DNA from: Verrucomicrobiaceae bacterium
Lineage (GTDB): Bacteria > Verrucomicrobiota > Verrucomicrobiae > Verrucomicrobiales > Akkermansiaceae
Length of the DNA: 6,217 nucleotides
NCBI GenBank assembly: GCA_947372405.1
Contig: CANBTO010000317.1
Coordinates: forward strand, 1-6,217
Direction: 5' to 3'
The position numbers and the translations under genes are program-made. This document shows, piece by piece, positions 1 through 5,259 of this stretch; within the stretch, counting starts at the first letter, position 1, and every line of letters begins with the position of its first letter. The notes beneath the pieces are model-generated. The model did no database searches. It saw only the letters and a list, made by a program, of their open reading frames with translations, and was not told the origin of the DNA.

Positions 1-69
1 TTTGATCTCACCACTTTTGAACACGAACTCTGCGCTGCGGAGAGTGCCGTGGAGGCGTTGGGTGCCTAA
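1..69 (+). CDS. C-terminal end of an unidentified protein (5' truncated by window edge)
   Basis: Reading from base 1 gives 22 codons and a TAA at 67-69, ending in the residues AAESAVEALGA. The segment is mildly acidic and probably helical. The stop lies only 6 nt before the next start codon on the same strand, and the following gene pair is spaced just as closely, so this is most likely the end of the first visible gene of one transcription unit. The fragment is too short to assign a family. It could in principle be a chance open stretch, but the tight spacing argues for a real gene end. Confidence 0.55.
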   Translation, partial: FDLTTFEHELCAAESAVEALGA

Positions 70-75
70 TTCCGC

Positions 76-564
76 ATGATGGCAGCCAATATCCAAGCCC
101 CTGAAAAAGAGCTGCGATTCACCCGCTCCGGACAAGCTGGCCTGTTTTGGGTCGGTGCTGCGGTGCTCGCGACTATCGGTATCACGCTGTTAGCAACTGC
201 GATCTATCGGGACATTAACCCGTCACTCCCCCACCCTGCTTGGGCAATGGCGCCACTGTTGATGGCGGTGGCGGTGGCCCGCGTGGCGGCGGGACTGACC
301 CGTCATGCCTATCTCATCTTGACTCCACTGGGGATCGAGATTTTCCCATTTTTCCGGCCTGCGGACGGCATGAGACTGGTCATGTGGCAGGAACTCAACC
401 ATGCGGAGGTGGATAAAAACACCACACGCCTCACCCTGCACCATGATGCCGGAAAAACCTCAGGCATCCACCTCTCACTCACGCCAATCCGCGCAGACCG
501 GCGGAGCTTGCTTGCCAAGGCAGTCATCGGGCGGCTATCTCCCCCCGGCACGGACGACCGATAA
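76..564 (+). CDS. Small membrane protein: two transmembrane helices followed by a PH-like domain
   Basis: The 162-residue protein has a short polar N-terminus, a hydrophobic helix at about residues 21-43, a Pro-containing loop, and a second helix at about 54-73. A soluble tail of about 80 residues follows, rich in alternating beta pattern (AYLILTPLGIEIF near 78-90, MWQEL near 103-107, TRLTLHH near 117-123) and ending in a helix (143-153). Two helices followed by 'aYL.LT..Gi.I ... W.El' is the usual layout of small bacterial membrane proteins with a PH-like (bPH) domain. These sit in the inner membrane and mostly lack a known function. ATG codons at 76 and 79 are both usable and neither has a Shine-Dalgarno sequence. 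The gene starts 6 nt after the upstream stop and ends 5 nt before the YbjN gene, so the three are probably co-transcribed. The PH-like assignment is by pattern only. Confidence 0.85.
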   Translation: MMAANIQAPEKELRFTRSGQAGLFWVGAAVLATIGITLLATAIYRDINPSLPHPAWAMAPLLMAVAVARVAAGLTRHAYLILTPLGIEIFPFFRPADGMRLVMWQELNHAEVDKNTTRLTLHHDAGKTSGIHLSLTPIRADRRSLLAKAVIGRLSPPGTDDR

Positions 565-569
565 TTTTT

Positions 570-1085
570 ATGCGCCCCCATTCTCGACAAATTCTCACGG
601 TGGAAGAAGCCTTCGGTCAAAACGGCTGGCATAGCGAACTCGTCGCGGGCCGGGAGGTGCTGCGGGCCGGCTTCGATGCCCATCACACGCGGGTCGATCT
701 GATCGCCCAAGCTTACCCGCAGTTGAACGCCCTGAGCGTGGTTTCCGAGTCGCCGATGGCGCTGGATGAAGAGCATCTGCCCGCCGTGTTAGAACTGCTG
801 GCTCGTGCGAACAAGCAGCTCACCTTGGGCGGCTTCGAGTATGATCTGGACCGGGAATTTCTCGTTTTCCGCATCACCAATCTCTTTGAGCGGGAAAAAT
901 TTGATAGCGACATTATTTCCTCAATGGTCCATTGCGCCATCGCCGAACTGGACCGAATCACCCCCTACGCGGCTATCGTCCGCGACACGCCGGGCGATCT
1001 ACTAGACGATCTCGATCTCGGCCGTCTGCTGATGCGCGAGGACATCATCCCGCCGGTGCCGGGCGACGAGGAAGAAGAGTATTAG
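570..1085 (+). CDS. YbjN-family protein (type III secretion chaperone-like fold)
   Basis: The 171-residue soluble protein has no signal peptide. It opens with a helix-like stretch (LTVEEAF, 9-15), then a strand region ending near LNALSVVSES (52-61), a helix (67-81), and the segment LTLGGFEYDLDREFLVFRIT (84-103). That segment matches the YbjN-family core pattern 'l..GgFe.d...g.i.fr..l'. A long helix with FDSDIISSMVHCAIAELDRI (111-130) follows, as in the family. The tail (142-171) is strongly acidic and ends in DEEEEY. YbjN proteins share the fold of type III secretion chaperones and are linked in enterobacteria to motility and stress phenotypes; the biochemical role is unsettled. Only five T residues separate the ATG from the previous stop, suggesting translational coupling; an in-frame GTG at 600 is an alternative start. 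The gene ends in a convergent junction with the Tim44-like gene. Confidence 0.85.
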   Translation: MRPHSRQILTVEEAFGQNGWHSELVAGREVLRAGFDAHHTRVDLIAQAYPQLNALSVVSESPMALDEEHLPAVLELLARANKQLTLGGFEYDLDREFLVFRITNLFEREKFDSDIISSMVHCAIAELDRITPYAAIVRDTPGDLLDDLDLGRLLMREDIIPPVPGDEEEEY

Positions 1086-1160
1086 TCGATCATCTGTCCG
1101 CTGAAACCTCAGATAAAAGCCACCGGCAGACCGCCTCACAGATCCAGCAGCCCCGCCCGC
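1086..1160. other. Convergent intergenic gap without a clear terminator
   Basis: These 75 bases separate the stop of the plus-strand YbjN gene from the stop of the minus-strand Tim44-like gene. A bidirectional terminator would be expected, but I find only a weak 5-bp ATCTG/CAGAT pairing with a 13-nt loop and no T-run. No small gene is evident. Confidence 0.6.
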
Positions 1161-2648
1161 TCAATTCCCAGCGCGCTCGTGTGGCGCCTCGAATCCGCAG
1201 ACGATCCACTCATTGCGTGTGGAATTGAGGGGAGTGCCGCAGTATTGGCAGTTCACGTCCACCGTATCCCCGACGGCACCGCCGCAGGTGGGGCACTGGT
1301 GTTGATAGAGTGAACCTTTTTCCTGAACGGCGTCCGCATCGCGCTCCATGGTGAGGGCATAATTCTCACGAATCTCCTCGTCATCTTGCGGAGAAAGGCG
1401 CTTGTTTGGCAACAATTCCACCCGCTGCAGGCTGGCCGATAGCCCGATAGAAAGCTGGTGCTTCGGCCCAGTAGGCACGACATCTAGCAGGACAGCCTCG
1501 TTCAGATAGATGCGGTTAAATATAACATTCCCCTTGGGAATCATCGCGGAGATTTTCGCAAACATCTCATCGGAAACGAAGCGCCGGACCGACGCCGGAT
1601 TCCGAGTAGCGATAGCCGTCATGATCTGCATGAAGGCGTTGCTCGCCTTATCCTCGGCGAGTTGGACGGAGAAATCCGCGCATTGCGGTGCCAGCGCGCC
1701 GACGGAATCCTCCAACTCCGGCGACACATAAGCAGCCATCACCGAAGCACCCGTATAGTCGGTCTCTTGCGTGATCTCCGCGAGGATCCAGTCGAAGTCC
1801 CCGTTGTTGAAAATCACTTGGCAATACGAGCAACGGCACAACTCGCCCATGTCCAGCGGCATCGCCCCACCGCAGGACGGGCAGGTCTTGGCTTCGAACC
1901 CATTGAAACCCGAAGCCACCGCACCGCGCTTGCGGATGAAGGACCAGTATTCGATGAAACTTTCGTCACTCTCACTATCCAACGAGTGATCGAGTTCGCA
2001 GACGAAGGAGTCATGCATCGCCGCCTGGATCTGCACGTCGATCACATCGAACGACCCATCCTCACGCGCGGAAACTAACTGCACCCCGAGGATCTCGATC
2101 TCATCCAAGCAGTTCTGTTGTTTCAACAACCCCATCATCCGGAACTGCGTGGCGAAGCGCTGATAAATGCCGTCAGAAATAAACGGCCGCACCTCAGAGA
2201 TGCTTTGCGCGGACCACGCCGCCTGGATTTTCAAAAAGGCCACGCGTACTTTCGCATTGAAGGAAACCACATCGAAGTCCGGATGCCCGGCCAGGAAAGC
2301 GCCGAGGCTGCTCCTATCGATGGCCGGAGTTCCTAGTTCAACTGAATCCACCTCAGATGCACTATCCATCCGGGATTTGATAATGTAATAGATCACATAG
2401 ACGATGATGATCAAAATGATCAACCCCAAACCGAAAGGAGACGAACCACCATTGTCCGAGCCATAGCCGCCTGACCCGTGATAGGAAGACCCACCGCCGA
2501 AGCCACCACCGCCACTGCTATGGCCGCCACTGCTATGACCACCAGCACCACCGGCCCGTGCTGATAGATGAGTAAAAACGCCCAGCGCGAGCCAGAAGCA
2601 AAAACAATAACAGGCGTAAACGCGGATGGAAACGGGGCGGAGATTCAT
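1161..2648 (-). CDS. Membrane-anchored protein with two Tim44-like domains, each followed by a zinc ribbon
   Basis: I chose the ATG at 2648 (495 aa). It starts directly at a signal-like segment (residues 1-32, LSARA then GG). An in-frame ATG at 2720 would add 24 non-hydrophobic residues and overlap the preceding gene. A Gly/Ser/His-rich linker (33-73) and a transmembrane helix (about 74-90, followed by KSR) come next. The rest is a duplicated module: Tim44-like domain 1 (about 125-240), zinc ribbon 1 (C256, C259, C273, C276, plus C271) and NNGDFDWILAEI; then Tim44-like domain 2 (about 325-445), zinc ribbon 2 (C452, C455, C467, C470) and NEWIVCGFE. Positive residues after the helix predict a cytoplasmic C-terminus, suitable for zinc binding. 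Tim44-like domains occur in mitochondrial import factors and in bacterial inner-membrane proteins of poorly known function, often with zinc ribbons. No Shine-Dalgarno sequence precedes the start. The function is inferred only at fold level. Confidence 0.88.
   Translation of the reverse strand: MNLRPVSIRVYACYCFCFWLALGVFTHLSARAGGAGGHSSGGHSSGGGGFGGGSSYHGSGGYGSDNGGSSPFGLGLIILIIIVYVIYYIIKSRMDSASEVDSVELGTPAIDRSSLGAFLAGHPDFDVVSFNAKVRVAFLKIQAAWSAQSISEVRPFISDGIYQRFATQFRMMGLLKQQNCLDEIEILGVQLVSAREDGSFDVIDVQIQAAMHDSFVCELDHSLDSESDESFIEYWSFIRKRGAVASGFNGFEAKTCPSCGGAMPLDMGELCRCSYCQVIFNNGDFDWILAEITQETDYTGASVMAAYVSPELEDSVGALAPQCADFSVQLAEDKASNAFMQIMTAIATRNPASVRRFVSDEMFAKISAMIPKGNVIFNRIYLNEAVLLDVVPTGPKHQLSIGLSASLQRVELLPNKRLSPQDDEEIRENYALTMERDADAVQEKGSLYQHQCPTCGGAVGDTVDVNCQYCGTPLNSTRNEWIVCGFEAPHERAGN
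1239..1295 (-). other. Zinc ribbon 2 of the Tim44-like protein
   Basis: This encodes CPTC (residues 452-455) and CQYC (467-470) with 11 residues between the inner cysteines. Like the first ribbon it opens CP(S/T)CGGA and is followed by a Trp-Ile segment (NEWIV, 479-483), close to the protein's C-terminus. It is the second copy of the duplicated module. Confidence 0.8.
1821..1883 (-). other. Zinc ribbon 1 of the Tim44-like protein
   Basis: This encodes CPSC (residues 256-259) and CSYC (273-276) with 13 residues between the inner cysteines, plus an additional cysteine at 271. The pattern CxxCGG...CxxC followed by a D-W-I-L-A-E-I segment is that of a structural zinc ribbon rather than a catalytic site. 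Confidence 0.8.
2509..2538 (-). repeat. Two-copy 15-bp tandem repeat in the Gly-rich linker
   Basis: Two adjacent 15-base units (ccgccactgctatg plus g or a on the plus strand) are identical in the first 14 bases. They encode the repeated pentapeptide GGHSS within the linker between signal peptide and membrane helix. It looks like slippage-type expansion of a low-complexity stretch and keeps the reading frame. Confidence 0.8.
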
Positions 2649-2697
2649 GGTAAAGTGAGCGGTTGAGTCGCTGCCGGTAACCTTCCCGCCGATAGCA

Positions 2698-3579
2698 TCA
2701 GTGCGATGTGGATGGCCCACTTATTTTGAGTAGCGCTTCGGCGAAACGAGTGCCGACGGTCAATACACTCTTGGAATCAAAGTGAGCGGCATTGGCATAA
2801 GTTAGGCCGCTCGTATCCACATAGGCGCAGCGTGGCAGATGCATGGCCAGCGACTTCTGCTGCTCAATGATCTTGGGCATGAAGGGATTTTTGCCACCGC
2901 CGAAGTTGGTATTCACGCCTACCAGCACAATCATGTCAGTCGCTTTCCATTCCCTTCTCAGAGTCTTAATCATCTCACCGAGATTCTTCTCATAATCAGG
3001 CGCGTCCTTCGCGTTGGCATCGCTCTCACCTTGGACCCAAACCATCGCGCGAATCCGCAAAGTCATCCCTTTCTCCGTCGCTTTCCCGATCGCTTTCTTG
3101 GTCTCTTCGATCAGAGCGCGATAACACGCGCCGCCAACCCCGGGATTTTTGTGATCCCAGTCCTTGGCCATGCCTGTTCCGTTGAAAGCCACCTTGATGA
3201 TTGCTAACGGTTTTTTCTCAGCAGCATATAAAGTCCGTGCAAATCCCATCTCGGGTCCAAAGCCGCCCTCTGGGTTTTTAAAATTTCCATACTGCCTTGG
3301 CACCCCGCCGTTCTTCGCCAGCGGATTCCCCTTCGACTGGGCCTGCAGCGTGGTCCATCCCGTACCGATTGAATCATGAGCGTCCGGTGGTGGATCACCA
3401 CAACGCCACCAGAAAGCAATCTCCTTGTCTGCTGGATCGGCTGGAAGATCTTTCACAAAGGTATCAGCACCCACCGCATTCGACTGACCGGCGACGATGA
3501 TTAAATCTCGCGTCTCAGCCGCTGACAAACTAACGGTGAATGCGGAGTAGAGGAAAAATATAAATACGCTGCGGTGCAT
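2698..3579 (-). CDS. Secreted SASA-family carbohydrate esterase (sialate O-acetylesterase-like)
   Basis: The 293-residue protein has a clear signal peptide (MHRSVFIFFLYSAFTVSLSAA, residues 1-21, then ETRD), so it acts in the periplasm or outside. The mature part carries the SGNH/SASA blocks in order: DLIIVAGQSNAVG (25-37) with nucleophile Ser33; GGFGPEMGFAR (105-115); IKVAFNGTG (128-136); MVWVQGESDAN (179-189); and a C-terminal AHFDSKS (265-271) followed by GTRFAEALL, where His266 is the likely catalytic base. The family removes acetyl groups from sugars in glycans or plant polysaccharides; the actual substrate cannot be read from the sequence, and sialic acid need not be involved. Length is typical for a single-domain member. 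The gene lies 69 nt after the LamG gene and 49 nt before the Tim44-like gene, same strand. The ATG has no Shine-Dalgarno sequence. Confidence 0.92.
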   Translation of the reverse strand: MHRSVFIFFLYSAFTVSLSAAETRDLIIVAGQSNAVGADTFVKDLPADPADKEIAFWWRCGDPPPDAHDSIGTGWTTLQAQSKGNPLAKNGGVPRQYGNFKNPEGGFGPEMGFARTLYAAEKKPLAIIKVAFNGTGMAKDWDHKNPGVGGACYRALIEETKKAIGKATEKGMTLRIRAMVWVQGESDANAKDAPDYEKNLGEMIKTLRREWKATDMIVLVGVNTNFGGGKNPFMPKIIEQQKSLAMHLPRCAYVDTSGLTYANAAHFDSKSVLTVGTRFAEALLKISGPSTSH

Positions 3580-3601
3580 GGGTTTAGAAGTTGATGGGGG
3601 G

Positions 3602-3630
3602 ATTTAATTTGAAAGGAGGGACTCACGCAA
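3602..3630 (-). promoter_or_regulatory. Possible sigma-70-like promoter for the SASA esterase gene
   Basis: On the minus strand TTGCGT (3630-3625) and TTAAAT (3607-3602) are separated by 17 bp and lie 22 nt upstream of the esterase ATG. They match the -35 consensus in 3 of 6 and the -10 consensus in 4 of 6 positions. Placement is good but sequence support is weak, so this is only a candidate. Confidence 0.22.
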
Positions 3631-3648
3631 GCTTCAGATTGTCGATCA

Positions 3649-4773
3649 CTACTTCGCCGGCGCATCCCGGAACAACTCGCACTGCTCCTCCTCGGACAGC
3701 GCTCGGTTCCACTTCTTGACTTCATCGACCTTGCCTTGCCACGGATAGCCGACCACCGATGAGCCGATATACAGTGGCTTGTCGCCGCCGACTTCGCCGG
3801 CTGCCACTTTGACCTCGACGGCCGGAAAATTGTTGACCCGGATACTCAGTCGGTCGTCTTTCCGGGACACAATGATGAGGGTCCAATTTTCTAAAGGCAG
3901 ACCGGATTTCGTTTCTGATAGCTTGGCGATTTGTAACCCGTGTTTTTCGCACAACTCCACATCGTAACGCTCGGTCGGAAGTTGATAGCGGCGGAGCGAG
4001 AACTCGCCCTCTTTCGCGATGAGCTGGTCCCCATCCCACATCGGTTTACTGCGCCAAGCCCAGACCGCCAACGTGAAATCGCCACTGAACTGCAAGTCCG
4101 GGTGACTATCAACGATGAAATAGTTACCATACTCCGGTCCGCCGGTAGCCGCGCCTTTCCCGATCCTGCCCTCCGTGGGTTCGGCTCCCTTCACCGTTAG
4201 TGTGTGGCCATTGCCGCTGTCGTCCGTGCCTAGCTTGGCCGGATCATTGAAGCTCCAATAGGCGACCGGCCCGCCGCCGCCAGCCTGCATCTCGACTCGA
4301 ATCCGCTGCGTCAACGCGAACGGCACAGCCAAGTCACCGAGCAAGGTGTGCAGCGCGAAGGAAGTGGTTTCCGGTGTGCCTTCGGCCCGGTCGCCGTTGC
4401 CGAAGACGATGGTGAATCCGGCCCCGCCACCGACCTTCTCGACGGACTTCAACAGATCCCATTTGAAGTTCATTGGCCCCAAGCCCGTGTTCCATGGGGA
4501 ACTGCCGTTGACAGGTAATCCGAGAATGCGAGAGCCGTCGCTGAGTTCCACGGTAAAGTGAACCGAAACGCTTGAATCGGCTTTCGCTTTTACAGGTGGC
4601 TCCGTCGGGGCAGCCGGTTCTTGCTCCTGCTTCGTCTTTGCCACGGCGTTGTCCGTCGGGTTTGTGGCAGATTTCTCAAGGCGGCCTGGAGGCATGATCT
4701 CCGCCCTACCAGTGCCTGCGGTGCAGGCGAGGGCGATCAGCATGATTGGGGTTTTAGGCGATGCCAAATTCAT
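3649..4773 (-). CDS. Exported protein with an N-terminal DGSR beta domain and a C-terminal LamG domain
   Basis: I chose the ATG at 4773 (374 aa) because it begins a plausible signal peptide (MNLASPKTPIMLIALACTAG, then TGRA|E at residue 24). An in-frame ATG at 4818 would place 15 charged and polar residues in front. A Pro/Ala/Lys/Glu-rich linker (25-70) leads to a beta-rich domain (72-163) with VELSDGSRILG (75-85), VFGNGDRAEG (123-132) and FALHTLLGDLAVPFALTQRI (139-158), resembling the start of the truncated gene at the right edge. A LamG/concanavalin-like domain fills 169-371, opening AYWSFNDP (171-178) and closing with GKVDEVKKWNRALSEEE (347-363), the family hallmark. Such domains bind glycans or proteins, and no catalytic residues are visible. 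It is probably periplasmic or extracellular. The gene stands between a putative lipoprotein and the SASA esterase. Confidence 0.87.
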   Translation of the reverse strand: MNLASPKTPIMLIALACTAGTGRAEIMPPGRLEKSATNPTDNAVAKTKQEQEPAAPTEPPVKAKADSSVSVHFTVELSDGSRILGLPVNGSSPWNTGLGPMNFKWDLLKSVEKVGGGAGFTIVFGNGDRAEGTPETTSFALHTLLGDLAVPFALTQRIRVEMQAGGGGPVAYWSFNDPAKLGTDDSGNGHTLTVKGAEPTEGRIGKGAATGGPEYGNYFIVDSHPDLQFSGDFTLAVWAWRSKPMWDGDQLIAKEGEFSLRRYQLPTERYDVELCEKHGLQIAKLSETKSGLPLENWTLIIVSRKDDRLSIRVNNFPAVEVKVAAGEVGGDKPLYIGSSVVGYPWQGKVDEVKKWNRALSEEEQCELFRDAPAK

Positions 4774-4869
4774 AATGTTAGAAATGATACTTTCAACAGC
4801 AACGGTCCGGCGTTTCATTGCATCGCATTCACTGAGAACTCGGAATACTTACATTTCACCCCCATTTTT

Positions 4870-5178
4870 CTAAATTTTTGCGGCTGTGTCTTGGTGTTCA
4901 GCTTTCTCCAGTTCAGCCTGCTTCTTTTTCAAAACTTCTAGAGCGTCCTGTCTGGAATTTCCTGAGTAATCCAATCGGTGAATGTGGCGATCCCCGGATG
5001 AGTCGCTGATGGACACGAAGATCCCGCCGTCCCGCTCTTCATAGGATATCTGCCCGGAATGAATTTCCCCAAGGGTCGCCAGACTCAGTGGAAATGCGGA
5101 GGGTTTCTGCTTGCATCCCGTCGAAAAGCTCAACGCGACAAGCACACCTGCTAAAGCGGTGGTCGTATGTTGCTTCAT
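4870..5178 (-). CDS. Small putative lipoprotein of unknown function
   Basis: The 102-residue protein starts MKQHTTTALAGVLVALSFST followed by GC (Cys22). The lysine, hydrophobic core and Gly-Cys are those of a type II signal peptide, but the lipobox is imperfect because Ser19 occupies the -3 position where Leu is usual. The mature part has two beta-like stretches (GQISYEERDGGIFVSISDS, 42-60; DRHIHRLDYSG, 63-73) and a charged C-terminal helix (76-96). I recognise no family. It lies between the two DGSR-domain genes on the same strand, 81 nt after one and 51-96 nt before the other, depending on the start chosen there. Lipid attachment to a membrane is inferred. If Cys22 is not modified, it would be a small exported or anchored protein. 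Confidence 0.75.
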   Translation of the reverse strand: MKQHTTTALAGVLVALSFSTGCKQKPSAFPLSLATLGEIHSGQISYEERDGGIFVSISDSSGDRHIHRLDYSGNSRQDALEVLKKKQAELEKAEHQDTAAKI

Positions 5179-5207
5179 TTGGGTTGGTCCATTACCCGTT
5201 CATCCGC

Positions 5208-5234
5208 GTTATACACTCAACAATTCCTCATCAA
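5208..5234 (-). promoter_or_regulatory. Possible sigma-70-like promoter for the small lipoprotein gene
   Basis: On the minus strand TTGATG (5234-5229) and TATAAC (5213-5208) are 15 bp apart; shifting the -35 one base upstream to TTTGAT gives 16 bp. The -10 matches the consensus in 5 of 6 positions and ends 29 nt before the ATG at 5178. This is the best promoter-like pair between the minus-strand genes, and it suggests the lipoprotein gene can be transcribed independently of the gene upstream. The short spacer keeps confidence low. Confidence 0.33.
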
Positions 5235-5259
5235 ACAGAATCCTCTCTTTCTTGGCTGA

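Noticed and set aside
309..776. Minus-strand open frame of 155 codons
   Set aside because: It lies antisense across two well-supported plus-strand genes and its translation shows no domain or signal pattern.
1091..1114. Weak ATCTG/CAGAT stem in the convergent gap
   Set aside because: Five A/T-rich pairs with a 13-nt loop and no U-tract are not a credible intrinsic terminator.
1160..1229. 9-bp inverted repeat (ctcaattcc / ggaattgag) with a 52-bp spacer
   Set aside because: It lies at the very end of the Tim44-like coding region, is too far apart for a terminator hairpin, lacks a T-run, and could arise by chance.
1662..2078. Plus-strand open frame of 138 codons
   Set aside because: It is antisense to the Tim44/zinc-ribbon coding region, and the Arg/His-rich composition is typical of a shadow frame.
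2649..2720. Longer form of the Tim44-like protein starting at the ATG at 2720
   Set aside because: It would put 24 polar residues in front of the signal-like segment and overlap the end of the esterase gene by 23 nt. The start at 2648 fits better, though no Shine-Dalgarno sequence decides it.
2839..3207. Plus-strand open frame of 122 codons
   Set aside because: It is antisense to the SASA esterase, whose conserved catalytic blocks fix the real frame.
3612..3619. Perfect-looking Shine-Dalgarno string aaaggagg on the plus strand
   Set aside because: No plus-strand start codon with a sustained frame follows at a suitable distance, and both flanking genes are on the minus strand. It is likely coincidental.
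4621..4941. Plus-strand open frame of 106 codons spanning an intergenic gap
   Set aside because: It has a hydrophobic Phe-rich end but overlaps the signal/linker region of the LamG gene and the end of the lipoprotein gene. No start signal or family pattern supports it.
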